Assembly (NCBI GenBank): GCA_002350525.1
Contig: DEFA01000051.1
Span: 12,184-76,183, forward strand
Direction of reading: 5' to 3'
Origin: Lachnospiraceae bacterium UBA2864
GTDB taxonomy: Bacteria > Bacillota > Clostridia > Lachnospirales > Lachnospiraceae
Length of the DNA: 64,000 bases
Of the stretch, positions 1 to 8,907 are shown in pieces; within the stretch, counting starts at the first letter, position 1; each line of letters begins with the position of its first letter. The notes under the pieces were generated by a model. That model was not told where the DNA came from, made no database searches, and worked only from the letters and a program-made list of their open reading frames with translations. The translations under genes and the position numbers were made by a program.

Positions 1-9
1 CTTAAGGTA

Positions 10-65
10 TTATTGTGTGTGGATTTTTAGCCTATAATAAATATTTATTATCAAAGAAAAGAGGT
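10..65 (+). promoter_or_regulatory. Probable argG promoter and ribosome binding site
   Basis: A perfect TATAAT -10 box lies at 33-38. The -35 region 17 bases upstream (TTATTG, 10-15) is weak. GAGGT at 61-65 is the ribosome binding site, 8 bases before the argG ATG. No ArgR box could be identified with confidence. Confidence 0.55.
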
Positions 66-73
66 CTGTAAAC

Positions 74-1297
74 ATGGATAAAGTTGTTTTAGCCTATTCA
101 GGCGGACTCGATACAACTGCGGTAATTCCGTGGTTAAAGGAAACATATGGTTATGAGGTTATCTGCTGCTGTATAGACTGCGGTCAGGGCGAAGAGCTTG
201 ATGGTCTTGAAGAGCGTGCACGTCTCTCAGGAGCTGCTAAGCTTTATATTGAAGATGTCGTTGATGATCTCTGTGAGAATTATATCATGCCATGTGTTCA
301 GGCAGGTGCTGTATATGAGCATAAGTACCTCATGGGTACTGCTATGGCAAGACCTACAATCGCTGCTAAACTTGTTGAGATTGCCCGTAAGGAAAATGCA
401 GTCGCTATATGCCACGGTGCTACCGGTAAGGGAAATGATCAGATAAGATTCGAACTTGGTATCAAGGCTCTTGCTCCTGATATTAAGGTTATTGCTCCAT
501 GGAGAGATGACAGATGGCAGATGGATTCACGTCAAGCCGAGATAGATTATTGTAAGGCTCATGGTATTGATCTTCCGTTCGGAACAGATCAGTCCTACAG
601 CCGTGACAGAAATATATGGCACATCAGCCATGAAGGACTTGAACTTGAAGATCCTTCACAGGCTCCTAATTACGATCATATGCTTGTTCTCAGCGTTACT
701 CCTGAGAAAGCACCTGATGAAGATGTAGAACTTACAATCAACTTTGAAAAAGGTATGCCTGTATCTCTTAACGGTAAGAAGATGAAGGTTGCCGATATCA
801 TCCGCGAACTTAATACAATCGGCGGAAAGCATGGTATCGGAATCGTTGATATCGTTGAAAACAGAGTTGTCGGTATGAAGAGCCGTGGAGTATACGAGAC
901 TCCTGGTGGAACAATTCTTATGGAAGCTCATCAGCAGCTTGAAGAACTTGTTCTCGACCGTGACACTATCGCTCTTAAGAAAGATCTCGGAAGCAAGCTT
1001 GCAAGTATCGTATACGAAGGTAAATGGTTTACTCCTGTTCGTGAGGCTATATCAGCTTTCGTTGATGTAACACAGCAGTATGTAACAGGTGAAGTTAAGC
1101 TTCGTCTTTACAAAGGTAATATCATCAAAGCAGGTACAACTTCTCCATATTCACTTTACAGTGAATCACTTGCATCATTTACAACCGGTGATATGTATGA
1201 TCATCATGATGCAGAAGGCTTCATCACACTTTGGGGACTTCCGCTTAAAGTTCGTGCTATGAAGATGAATGAACTTAAGAAAGAAAACAAGAAATAA
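74..1297 (+). CDS. argG: Argininosuccinate synthase
   Basis: This enzyme joins citrulline and aspartate using ATP to make argininosuccinate, the penultimate step of arginine biosynthesis, in the cytoplasm. The N-terminal AYSGGLDT motif (about residues 7-14) is the PP-loop that binds ATP pyrophosphate, and GATGKGNDQIRFE (about 116-128) is the conserved citrulline/aspartate-binding segment. At 407 residues it has the usual family length. It has its own promoter and a strong terminator, and no argH follows, so it appears to be transcribed alone. The start is set by the GAGGT site at 61-65. Identification is secure. Confidence 0.97.
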   Translation: MDKVVLAYSGGLDTTAVIPWLKETYGYEVICCCIDCGQGEELDGLEERARLSGAAKLYIEDVVDDLCENYIMPCVQAGAVYEHKYLMGTAMARPTIAAKLVEIARKENAVAICHGATGKGNDQIRFELGIKALAPDIKVIAPWRDDRWQMDSRQAEIDYCKAHGIDLPFGTDQSYSRDRNIWHISHEGLELEDPSQAPNYDHMLVLSVTPEKAPDEDVELTINFEKGMPVSLNGKKMKVADIIRELNTIGGKHGIGIVDIVENRVVGMKSRGVYETPGGTILMEAHQQLEELVLDRDTIALKKDLGSKLASIVYEGKWFTPVREAISAFVDVTQQYVTGEVKLRLYKGNIIKAGTTSPYSLYSESLASFTTGDMYDHHDAEGFITLWGLPLKVRAMKMNELKKENKK

Positions 1298-1328
1298 TAT
1301 TCTGAATAGTTTTGCAAATACAAAATAA

Positions 1329-1368
1329 CGCCCACCGACTGATGATGAAGCCGGTGGGCGTATCTTTA
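1329..1368 (+). terminator. Intrinsic terminator after argG, probably bidirectional
   Basis: A 9-bp perfect stem (CGCCCACCG 1329-1337 with CGGTGGGCG 1352-1360) with a 14-base loop is followed by TATCTTTATT. On the minus strand it is followed by TTATTTTG, so it can also end the opposing AAA+ gene. Confidence 0.85.
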
Positions 1369-1404
1369 TTATTCACGGTTGATTCAGAATAGCAGCGTCG
1401 TATA

Positions 1405-2886
1405 TTATAATAGCTCACGAATCATTTCTGCGTCATAAGTAACCGAATCAAGCTTTTCTACCTCTATTCTGTATAAAGCATTTGCTGCTATATGTTCTGC
1501 TGCCTGCTCTATATCTCTTATACCTGATGTATTCTTAAATATATCCATTACCGCATCTAACGCTTCTTCCGTTATCACGATCTCTTCACTGCGAAGTCCG
1601 ATTCTCTTAAGTACTTTCGGCATGGCAAAGCGTGTAAATATTACTCTCTTTTCCTCCTGCGTGTAATCCGGAAGTTCTATAACCGCAAATCTTGACATGA
1701 GCGGTGCACTTATATCTGCTTTGTTGTTTGCTGTTGCTATCGGATAAACACCTGTCGTCGGTATATTGCACTCAATGTAGTTATCTGTAAATCCGAGGTT
1801 ATCAAGCAGTGTAAGAAGAACATCCGCAGGATTTCCGTTTCCTTTACCTGACGCAGCTTTATCCAGCTCATTTATGATAAATACCAGATTAGAGCTTTCC
1901 GCATTTGCAAATGCTTCCATGATAAGTCCCGGTTTTGCATTTGCGTATATACGCGAACTTCCTGTCAGCTGCTCCGGATCATTAATCGAACTCATCTCAA
2001 GAGTTGTCCATGACATTTTAAGAATTCTTGCAACCGCATAGGCAATCTGTGACTTACCTGTTCCCGCAGGACCGATCAGGAGTATTCCGTATGCCGGGAG
2101 TGTATGTGTACGATTTATCTGAATGATAGTTTCGATTATTCGCTGCTTTACGGTTTCCAGCCCGTAAAGTTCTTCGTCGAGGATCCGTCTTGCCTCGACC
2201 GGATCTATAGGCTGAAAATCGGTATTCTTCCACTGAATGCTGAGCATGATTGAAAGTGCTCGCTGAGCATGCCTTCTCTCTTCCGGCGTTACTTCCGAGG
2301 ACTTCGCTACGGCAAGATTACGTCTTGCCCAGAGTCTTATATTATCAGGAAGCGTACTTCCCGCACACATGAGATAATCTGTTATGCTCTGAATGCTTGT
2401 AAGTCTCATATCATCCGCATCTTCTATCTCATCCGGATCGACTGTCTCTTCAGATGGTGCATCACTCTGCAGAAGGCGTTCAATCATAAACTGTAAGAAT
2501 CCGTTTTCACCGGACAGCTTCGAACCTCTGACAGCGACTCCTGTCTCAAGGATCTTATATACCGCATAGCCTCTTTCTGTAGTCTGACCTGAGAGACGTA
2601 CCATTATGTGATTCTCTCCGAGCCACTTTAGAAGATTCTCAAATCTCGCATCGATTTCAAGGATGTTGTGCGATGACTTCTCCTCACTATCATATATAAA
2701 GGCCGAGCCTACGGTCGGAGCCTCAAACATACCGTTTGAATGATGAACAAGCTTAGAACCTTTGTCTTCAAGAATCATTATAGGATGCTCTGTGCTGGTC
2801 GTTCTCTCACTTGAGTAAACAAGCTCATAGCTTCTCTCTGCCTTTACTACTTCTTCCTTCTTCTCATTAAAATCAAATACAGGCAT
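1405..2886 (-). CDS. AAA+ ATPase with a Lon-type ATPase module
   Basis: A 493-residue AAA+ ATPase. The ATPase core starts near residue 240 with YGLETVKQRI, which closely resembles the entry to the Lon protease ATPase domain. It then shows Walker A GPAGTGKS (about 272-279), Walker B VFIINELDKA (about 335-344), a sensor-1 segment IATANN and a C-terminal lid. No Lon protease domain follows, and the roughly 230-residue N-terminal part is not recognised. It may unfold or remodel a partner protein, but the substrate is unknown. It is the last of three same-strand genes, 107 bases after the helix-turn-helix gene. The ATPase assignment is firm; the role is not. Confidence 0.8.
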   Translation of the reverse strand: MPVFDFNEKKEEVVKAERSYELVYSSERTTSTEHPIMILEDKGSKLVHHSNGMFEAPTVGSAFIYDSEEKSSHNILEIDARFENLLKWLGENHIMVRLSGQTTERGYAVYKILETGVAVRGSKLSGENGFLQFMIERLLQSDAPSEETVDPDEIEDADDMRLTSIQSITDYLMCAGSTLPDNIRLWARRNLAVAKSSEVTPEERRHAQRALSIMLSIQWKNTDFQPIDPVEARRILDEELYGLETVKQRIIETIIQINRTHTLPAYGILLIGPAGTGKSQIAYAVARILKMSWTTLEMSSINDPEQLTGSSRIYANAKPGLIMEAFANAESSNLVFIINELDKAASGKGNGNPADVLLTLLDNLGFTDNYIECNIPTTGVYPIATANNKADISAPLMSRFAVIELPDYTQEEKRVIFTRFAMPKVLKRIGLRSEEIVITEEALDAVMDIFKNTSGIRDIEQAAEHIAANALYRIEVEKLDSVTYDAEMIRELL

Positions 2887-2993
2887 GTAAATATTCTCCT
2901 CTCAAGGCGGTCTGTCTAAACCAAAATATCTATAATAGTCTACCATACTCTGCCATTTTTGTTAATAAAGCAATACATATCATGATTCCTTTT

Positions 2994-3251
2994 TTATCTG
3001 TAGAGGATTCTTCGGATCGTATCACGTGAAAGTCCGTACTCCTCGGCAAGTTCCAATATTGACTTTCCTTCTCGATATTTACGGCGGATTTCAGCATTTC
3101 TTCTGACATAATAATCTCTGGCACCGGATCTTTCACCCCATTGTTTCTTTTCGGATCTTTCCGGAATATAGATCAACTCCCCCGTGGAATATTTCTGGAT
3201 TTCCTTAAGAAGCTTATCCGGAAAGATATCTGATGCATTTCGATATCTCAT
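2994..3251 (-). CDS. CD3324-like small helix-turn-helix protein
   Basis: An 85-residue basic protein resembling the CD3324 family of Clostridia, which is related to the C-terminal part of Mor-type activators. The N-terminal part has the GELIYIPERSEKKQWGERSG pattern of that family. Residues about 58-84 form a helix-turn-helix (SILELAEEYGLSRDTIRRIL). It probably binds DNA as a small regulator. It lies 16 bases after the nucleotidyltransferase-like gene and may share its transcript. Its target cannot be told from sequence. Confidence 0.75.
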   Translation of the reverse strand: MRYRNASDIFPDKLLKEIQKYSTGELIYIPERSEKKQWGERSGARDYYVRRNAEIRRKYREGKSILELAEEYGLSRDTIRRILYR

Positions 3252-3267
3252 AAACTATTCCACTCCT

Positions 3268-4338
3268 TTATGATCTTGCACTGAGGAATTCATCAACGGA
3301 TGCATACGATGCTGCTTCCGTCTTATGATCGGCAAGGATATCTATGACCTTTTTCTCGAGCTCATCTGCACGTTCACGGAGTTTTGACAGATCATCTATG
3401 TCATAGTAATCCATAAGATTCATTTCCTCTACGCCAAACTCCTGAGCTATATAGAGAAGCTCCTGCTGCAGATAGCCTGCATCGCAATATGCTTCTTCTG
3501 CCATATTATTCTTAACGAAGTATCTTATTCTCTTCCACGTAAGGCTGAGCTCCTGATACCACTCAGCAAGTTCATCATAGCTTTCCTTTTTTAATTCCTG
3601 CACATCTTCCGCCGGATCCTTTTTAAGAATAAACTCTCTTACGGCCTTAAGAAGTATCAGGATTACTTCCTTTACTTCTTCCGGAGCATTTGTTCTGATC
3701 AGCTTCTCTGCATTTTCAAAGAATCCTTCCGGCACTTCCCTCATCTCCGGGCAGTGATATATACGGCTGTCAGGGTCATCACATAAGGCCTGCTTCCTGC
3801 TTACTATAGGCTCTTCCGTATATGTATTATTCAGGATCGCAACTGCCTTTGAAAGGTAAAGCTGTATAAATCCTGCCTCGGTTATTACACGGTACGGCTT
3901 TTCCTCAAAGATGAACGAACGATATATCTCGAGCGCCTTATCCATATATTCAAGAGCTTTTCCATAGATAAACTCGGGATTGTTGAGATTATCCTTCAGT
4001 CTTCTCTTCAGATCCAGAAATCTATCTTCATCTTCCTTGGACCTTGCATACAGGATTTCGGCTCCATCCAGTACTATCGGCATATCATTCATTTCAACCG
4101 AATTCTCAAGTCTCTCCCATGATCTTGGATAAAGGTCATATCCCACACCATCGATGATAAAGGTTTCTGCCAGCTCATATCCTTTTTCCGTTGCCGGAAC
4201 AAAGTAATCAAAACATAATCCATGCTGATCATCGTCTGTATTATGCCCATGTACTGCAAGCAGTAATGCAACATCATTCTTATATTCATTTTCTATCTTA
4301 CGGACTACCCAATCCGTTAATCTACTATTATCTTTCAT
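3268..4338 (-). CDS. Nucleotidyltransferase-like protein with a helical C-terminal part
   Basis: A 356-residue protein not assigned to a named family. Residues about 1-80 look like a nucleotidyltransferase fold: an early helix, then VHGHNTDDDQHGLCFDYFVP in the place of the GS-x10-DxD signature, then a strand containing VGYDLYPRSW. The rest is predicted mostly helical and Glu/Lys-rich, as in HEPN or DUF4037-type partners. The canonical GS pair is replaced by GH, so activity is doubtful. It is the first gene of the three-gene group with the helix-turn-helix and AAA+ proteins. A toxin, resistance or regulatory role is possible but not shown. Confidence 0.45.
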   Translation of the reverse strand: MKDNSRLTDWVVRKIENEYKNDVALLLAVHGHNTDDDQHGLCFDYFVPATEKGYELAETFIIDGVGYDLYPRSWERLENSVEMNDMPIVLDGAEILYARSKEDEDRFLDLKRRLKDNLNNPEFIYGKALEYMDKALEIYRSFIFEEKPYRVITEAGFIQLYLSKAVAILNNTYTEEPIVSRKQALCDDPDSRIYHCPEMREVPEGFFENAEKLIRTNAPEEVKEVILILLKAVREFILKKDPAEDVQELKKESYDELAEWYQELSLTWKRIRYFVKNNMAEEAYCDAGYLQQELLYIAQEFGVEEMNLMDYYDIDDLSKLRERADELEKKVIDILADHKTEAASYASVDEFLSARS

Positions 4339-4805
4339 ATATGCTACCTCGCTTTATGTAAAATGTTTTCTAATTACATAAGATATCTTATGATCCTATC
4401 TTAATACCTGCCTCATAAAAACAAAAGTGGCAAAAATGGTTTGAATTATTCTTGACGCTGCATCCCGCTCTGATTATTCATCCTAAGATAATTGACGTGC
4501 TGTATGGCAGTATGATTACCGTTATTCAGGTCGTTTTGACTATACATAATCCAATTGATTTCGTTAAGAATTATGATAAAATTTGTACATAGTTCTATTA
4601 CAGTTTTATAAACGATGACAAATCGGTGTTTGTTGAGCGGTGACTGCATTCGCATTCCGCTACGCTTCATGCTCATGTCGCGCTGTCGCACTATAAGTCT
4701 GCACACGAATATGTCTGTCCGTGAGCAAGCTCCCGACAGCCAATTCGGTGCATCCTTGCACCGCTCGTAGAAACGCGCAAATTCGAATTTGGTAGAGGTA
4801 TTGGT
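4339..4805 (+). other. 467-base gene-free stretch with a structured leader candidate
   Basis: No credible gene. A possible promoter, TTGATT (4555-4560), 16-base spacer, TAAAAT (4577-4582), points toward the oxidoreductase gene and implies a leader of over 200 bases. Bases 4619-4800 are richer in G and C than their surroundings. They contain a long-range inverted repeat GAGCGGTG (4635-4642) and CACCGCTC (4759-4766), a 7-bp hairpin CGGTGCA/TGCACCG (4746-4752 with 4757-4763), and a perfect 14-base palindrome CAAATTCGAATTTG (4778-4791) ending 2 bases before the ribosome binding site. It could be a cis-acting leader, a dispersed repeat or an operator. Confidence 0.4.
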
Positions 4806-5393
4806 ATGAAAGTATTTATTGTATATTGCCATCCTTCAAAAGATAGTTTTACGTATAATGTATATAAATCTTTTGAACGAGGTTTAAGAGATGCAGGTCA
4901 TGAGATTCTTATATCTGATTTATATGATATGAATTTTAAAACGGATATAAGTGAAGAAGAATATTTACGAGAAACCTATTACAGAACTGATGGAATAAAA
5001 TCAAAAGATGTCTTGCTCGAACAGGAAAAAATACAGAACAGTGATGCAATTGTGTTTATATATCCTGTATTTTGGACAGAAGCACCCGCAAAGCTTGTGG
5101 GTTGGTTTGACCGAATTTGGACAACAGGATTTGCTTATAAACCGGATCCTACGATGAAGGTTCTTGAAAAAGCATTATTTATAGTTTGTGCCGGAAAATC
5201 AATGAACTCTCTCATTGAAACAGGGGAAAAGAGTGCTATGGAAACAGTAATGCTGGGAGATAGAATTCGTGATAGAGCAAAAGAGAAGGAAATGGTTATT
5301 TTTGACAGTGTAACTCATTGGAATGAAGAAGCACGAAGTGAGAATATTCCTCGACATCTTTCCAAGGCGTATGAAATGAGTATAAAATTTTGA
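4806..5393 (+). CDS. NAD(P)H-dependent oxidoreductase, flavodoxin-like fold
   Basis: A 195-residue member of the NAD(P)H quinone oxidoreductase family (KefF, MdaB and NQO-like), which reduces quinones or similar electrophiles with two electrons using bound FMN or FAD. Supporting features are the N-terminal strand KVFIVYCHPS with SFTYNV (phosphate-binding loop), the DLYDMNF segment, and IVFIYPVFWTEAPAKLVGWFDRIW (about 77-100), the hallmark of the family. The ribosome binding site AGAGG lies at 4794-4798. It stands alone behind an unusual leader. Such genes are often induced by quinone or redox stress, but the regulator here is unknown. Confidence 0.88.
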   Translation: MKVFIVYCHPSKDSFTYNVYKSFERGLRDAGHEILISDLYDMNFKTDISEEEYLRETYYRTDGIKSKDVLLEQEKIQNSDAIVFIYPVFWTEAPAKLVGWFDRIWTTGFAYKPDPTMKVLEKALFIVCAGKSMNSLIETGEKSAMETVMLGDRIRDRAKEKEMVIFDSVTHWNEEARSENIPRHLSKAYEMSIKF

Positions 5394-5427
5394 GACAATC
5401 AAAGCTTCCTCACGAGAATATAAAAGC

Positions 5428-5460
5428 GGCAGGAATAATATAAATCATTCCTGCCACTTC
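5428..5460. terminator. Bidirectional terminator between converging genes
   Basis: A 9-bp perfect stem GGCAGGAAT (5428-5436) with ATTCCTGCC (5447-5455) and a 10-base loop lies between the ends of the oxidoreductase gene and the AraC gene. There is only a short pyrimidine run on the plus strand. Confidence 0.65.
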
Positions 5461-5500
5461 TATCACTAATTGATTATTCTGTCTCAATATGTAAAATGAA

Positions 5501-6391
5501 TTACTTCTTTTTGATCGGAATCCATAATTCACAGAACACATCAGGTCTGGTTCCGTCGAAGTAAAGCTCGTAGTCCGTCTCTTCTGACGCTTCGTATCCC
5601 ATTTGAGGCAAAAACTCCTTGTAGAACATCACCCAGGTCTTGGCTATACAGTCACCATCCTCACCCACACAGTCAAATACTACATATGTTCCGGTATTAA
5701 CATCCCAGATTCGAAAGCCTTTCTTCTCCAGATCTTCCTGATCAAATTCAGCGGTATCCTCATCGATAATGATGCCTATGCCATATTCGAAGGTGTCCTT
5801 TCCTTCTGTCGTCGGACTGCAAAGTCCATAAAGGTCACGTTTTCCGTCCTCTCTCAGCATCCAGATCGGAGAAAGCATCTGATTACTGTTAACCTCTCCC
5901 CAGAAGTCTGCCACATCATGGTTAGCTTCGTCATTAATGATTCCGTTACTGAACTCTCTTACCAATGCAATAAATTTCTTTTCTTTTGTTTGAACTATAC
6001 GATAATCCATTCGCTTACCACCTTTCACAGATATAGTAATTGTAAGCGGATTGAAAAGTGTAAGTTTACCGACTTCTTCTCTGGCTGTTTTCGGGGCAAC
6101 ACCATGAAACCTTGTGAAAGCTTTTGTAAAACTTTCCGGTGTATCATAACCATACTTCATGGCCAGATCAGTAATCCTCGTATCTGTCTCCAACAGTTCT
6201 TTTCCCGCCAAAGATAGGCGCCGGTTTCTAATATATGCATTTGCCGTTAAGCCTGTCACGAAACTGAAAGCCCTGTGAAACTCATAGCTCGACATGTGCA
6301 CCTGTTTCGCTACATCTTCATAGTTAATCTCTTCAAATAGATGCTCTTCCATATACGTTATGGCTTTTTGTAATGCTTCAATCCATTCCAC
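5501..6391 (-). CDS. AraC-family regulator with GyrI-like effector domain
   Basis: A 296-residue transcription factor. Residues about 1-105 hold two AraC helix-turn-helix units (VAKQVHMSSYEFHRAF and MKYGYDTPESFTKAFTRFHG), placed N-terminally as in the SoxS/Rob/MarA group. Residues about 125-296 form a GyrI-like/AraC effector-binding domain ending in CELWIPIKKK. This architecture usually senses drugs or redox-active compounds. The start is GTG at 6391, preceded by GGAGG in the same strand, and the next codons give EWIEALQKAI. It points away from the secreted-protein gene and converges on the oxidoreductase gene; a link to either is possible but unproven. Confidence 0.88.
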   Translation of the reverse strand: MEWIEALQKAITYMEEHLFEEINYEDVAKQVHMSSYEFHRAFSFVTGLTANAYIRNRRLSLAGKELLETDTRITDLAMKYGYDTPESFTKAFTRFHGVAPKTAREEVGKLTLFNPLTITISVKGGKRMDYRIVQTKEKKFIALVREFSNGIINDEANHDVADFWGEVNSNQMLSPIWMLREDGKRDLYGLCSPTTEGKDTFEYGIGIIIDEDTAEFDQEDLEKKGFRIWDVNTGTYVVFDCVGEDGDCIAKTWVMFYKEFLPQMGYEASEETDYELYFDGTRPDVFCELWIPIKKK

Positions 6392-6746
6392 GTTTTCGTC
6401 CTCCTGCTTACACGTCCATTATGGACAGAATCCGGAAAAGATACATTTCCCAGTTTGCGAAATTTTGTCAGGTTATTTTCAGTCAGCTTTCTACGAATAA
6501 TACCTTCTTCTCAAGTTTTAGAATCAAGAAATACTATGTCACATTAATCTGTTTTATTCAACATTCAGTTTATGTATTTCATTTTGTAAATTATTTGTAA
6601 AATCATTAAACTTTTTACAAGTTTGAAAAAACCTTTTTACATTTATGTTACACGCAGAGATTATCATCTGTTCATCGAAGCTGATACAACATCAGTCATC
6701 GGTAAAACACTTTTTAATATTACTTAAACTACAGGAGGATTTAAAA
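6392..6746. other. 355-base divergent intergenic region, AT-rich
   Basis: No gene is supported. The region must hold the promoters of the AraC gene (minus) and the secreted-protein gene (plus). Close to the latter are repeated AT-rich words: TTTGTAAA-type copies at about 6583-6600 and TTTTTACA-type copies at 6612-6619 and 6634-6641, so the second pair is the inverse of the first. They may be regulator sites or only composition. The ribosome binding site AGGAGG is at 6733-6738. Confidence 0.4.
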
Positions 6747-7394
6747 ATGGTAAATATTAAAAACTTGGCACTTACAGTAGGTATTACAGCAATGGCATCT
6801 TTAGCAGCCATTCCCGGATTAAACGGAAATGTTGCAAGAAATGTTGATACCGGCAGCGATAATCCGATCGTTATCTTCAACGATAATGATGGGTCTGAAT
6901 CATCGGATACAGTCGAGACGGTGTATATGAGCGCTCGTTCCGATATCTATGATTCTAATATCAACGCAGATGATTATGCGGCATATCTGCATAACGCGTC
7001 ACCTGACGGATTCAAAGATCCGATCATCAGGGAAGATGCGGCATCAATGAGCTCCTATTATGATATCAGAGATGCAAAGTACGAAGCCATGTGTTACGGA
7101 ACAGGAATCGGATTCGGCGATTATCTGTTCACTGAAGGATACTCTTTCACAGATGAATATTCAGACGACGGCGGCGACTTCATATATACAGTATATACCG
7201 TTAAATGTACAAAAAATGAGTTTAAATCCTATCTTGACGAGCTGAAGAGCAAGAATGATGTAACAGTAATTTCAGAGCATCAGTATGATGAACTTGTTGT
7301 TGGACTATATGAGGGCAGTGATAAAGTACATTACACTGTGCAGTATGATTCGGAGAATGAAGTACTTGTACAGGAAGCGTCAGCTGTCAAATAA
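6747..7394 (+). CDS. Secreted acidic protein of unknown function
   Basis: A 215-residue protein with an N-terminal secretion signal: a lysine near the start, then a hydrophobic stretch (about residues 8-27) ending in small residues. The mature part is acidic, rich in Asp, Ser and Tyr, with many SDDGGD-like turns and no domain I recognise. The start at 6747 is chosen because AGGAGG lies 8 bases upstream; an in-frame ATG further upstream has no binding site. It is followed by a strong terminator, so it is a single-gene unit. It may be an exported or cell-surface protein. Function unknown. Confidence 0.7.
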   Translation: MVNIKNLALTVGITAMASLAAIPGLNGNVARNVDTGSDNPIVIFNDNDGSESSDTVETVYMSARSDIYDSNINADDYAAYLHNASPDGFKDPIIREDAASMSSYYDIRDAKYEAMCYGTGIGFGDYLFTEGYSFTDEYSDDGGDFIYTVYTVKCTKNEFKSYLDELKSKNDVTVISEHQYDELVVGLYEGSDKVHYTVQYDSENEVLVQEASAVK

Positions 7395-7463
7395 CTTCCG
7401 TTAGAAACATGCGCCGCATGTGTGTGAATTAAAGTCTGCGCCGCTAAAGCGCACTATCAATAT

Positions 7464-7503
7464 ATCCGTCCCACATGATACATGTGGGACGGATATTTCT
7501 TTT
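7464..7503 (+). terminator. Intrinsic terminator after the secreted-protein gene
   Basis: A 13-bp perfect stem ATCCGTCCCACAT (7464-7476) with ATGTGGGACGGAT (7482-7494) and a 5-base loop is followed by ATTTCTTTTC. Two shorter GC hairpin-like words (ATGCGCCGCAT and GCGC-rich bases) lie between the stop codon and this stem. Confidence 0.88.
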
Positions 7504-7511
7504 CAGTGATC

Positions 7512-8105
7512 TTATATGATATTTCTTATGTTTTCCCAGTCGAAACATCTGATATAATTATCATTCACAAATTCCGCTTCCCTATTCCATGGCCTGTCAT
7601 ATACCAGCACCTTAAGATCCGGAAGATGATCAAAGAACTTAAAAGCTTTAGGTGAATCTTCTACAGCATAATCAAACTCCATCTTATAATAGTCTTCAAG
7701 CTTAAGACTGAAATCACCGTTTCTTATAATGCCTTCTCGCCCATATTTATCCAGACAGTATAATCTGACGTTCTTCAATCCGTGATCATCCAGCCACGTG
7801 CGCGACGGTTCATAAGAGCTGAATGGCCTTCCTGTAATTACGGATACCTCATGCCCCGCTGAAATCCATTCATTAATTACCTTGGATGCTCCCGGGGTTT
7901 CTTCAAACGTAAGCAGAACTTCCGGTTCATGACCTTTGAGCAAAAATCGTTCATACTGCTCGCTGTCCAGATTAAATACTTTATACAGTTCAAAGAATTT
8001 CATATTCTCATAAGGAACATGTATATCAAACATCTCTGCTGCAAGGTTTGAAAAATACCTCGCGGTTTCACAGATGCAATCATCGAAATCAACATATATT
8101 TTCAT
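7512..8105 (-). CDS. HAD-family phosphatase, 5'-nucleotidase type
   Basis: A 197-residue HAD-superfamily hydrolase resembling the 5'(3')-deoxyribonucleotidase (NT5C) group. Motif I is YVDFDDC (about residues 4-10, nucleophile Asp6 and acid Asp8). Motif II is VITGRP (about 94-99). The C-terminal motif EDSPKA (about 155-160) supplies the metal-binding Asp. It probably removes phosphate from a nucleotide or small metabolite; the substrate cannot be told. It lies 58 bases after an unidentified gene on the same strand and may be co-transcribed with it. Confidence 0.82.
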   Translation of the reverse strand: MKIYVDFDDCICETARYFSNLAAEMFDIHVPYENMKFFELYKVFNLDSEQYERFLLKGHEPEVLLTFEETPGASKVINEWISAGHEVSVITGRPFSSYEPSRTWLDDHGLKNVRLYCLDKYGREGIIRNGDFSLKLEDYYKMEFDYAVEDSPKAFKFFDHLPDLKVLVYDRPWNREAEFVNDNYIRCFDWENIRNII

Positions 8106-8163
8106 GGTCTTCCGTTTCCTCCGTTTTATACGTCTGCCTTATACTATTGAAATTATATAGCAC

Positions 8164-8724
8164 TCAGCCCCTGAAGTATTTTGCAAAGGTCTTATTATAC
8201 TCCTCTATATATTTTAGTCTCCTCGGTTCATCAGTCTTTTTCATCCTGAAAAATCCTGCCTCTTCAGGTTCATCGATACACTCAAAATCCGCAATTTTTC
8301 TCATGATCATATCCATTCTGAGTCCGTAAGGAGTTTTCTCACATATCATACGTACGGGAGACCTGTGGAACGTTATACTATCCCGCATATTATCGATAAT
8401 ATTCAATCTGTTGTGAAGATTGATTCTGCCGGGCATTTCCTCCATCGCATCAAGCAGCCTTTTCACATAACCTTTAATATCCTGTATATGTCCAAGCTCC
8501 AATATACTCAAAATATAGGCATGGCTATACCAGGTTCTGTCATCAAAATCCAAAAGGTTTTTAAATTCATCTTCCAGCATATCCTCATCCCACTTCGCGA
8601 GAACTTCATCGGAAATGTGCATATCCATGAACTCCCCGGTAGTTTCGGCACCCGTTTCATGCCACATCACATACGAATCCCCTCTGAATTCCTTATAATA
8701 CTTTTCAGCTTCCTCTATAGTCAT
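8164..8724 (-). CDS. Uncharacterised 186-residue protein
   Basis: I do not recognise this protein. It is acidic, has no signal peptide or membrane segment, and looks mostly helical, with repeated aromatic and Met residues. The start at 8724 (MTIEEAEKYYKEF) is followed by the segment SYVMWHETGAE. The reading frame has no competing long frame of better quality, and the gene sits just upstream of the HAD phosphatase, suggesting a two-gene unit. It could be an immunity or stress protein, but there is no direct evidence. Confidence 0.55.
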   Translation of the reverse strand: MTIEEAEKYYKEFRGDSYVMWHETGAETTGEFMDMHISDEVLAKWDEDMLEDEFKNLLDFDDRTWYSHAYILSILELGHIQDIKGYVKRLLDAMEEMPGRINLHNRLNIIDNMRDSITFHRSPVRMICEKTPYGLRMDMIMRKIADFECIDEPEEAGFFRMKKTDEPRRLKYIEEYNKTFAKYFRG

Positions 8725-8907
8725 ACAATTGCCCTCTCTTTTGTTACTTAACAGCCCCCTCCGTAACCTCTGCAGTTACAGAATTCATTATACCATGTTC
8801 TTCTCTCTCTGTGTAAAGCCTTTCTCCGGCTTGAGCAGTTCCGGAAGCACTTTCTGCTTTGATGCGGAAAAAGTTATAGACGAATATAATACCGGACAAT
8901 AATAATA

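Noticed and set aside
656..931. Long antisense frames within argG, cysS, GH36, GH51 and other genes
   Set aside because: They are mirror frames of strong genes with no binding sites or recognisable domains.
2930..3136. 68-codon minus-strand frame overlapping the CD3324-like gene
   Set aside because: It is an alternative frame over a better supported gene and has no motif.
4446..4832. 128-codon minus-strand frame upstream of the NAD(P)H oxidoreductase gene
   Set aside because: It overlaps the start of the oxidoreductase gene and the structured leader, has no ribosome binding site, and its composition follows the GC-rich element rather than coding sequence.
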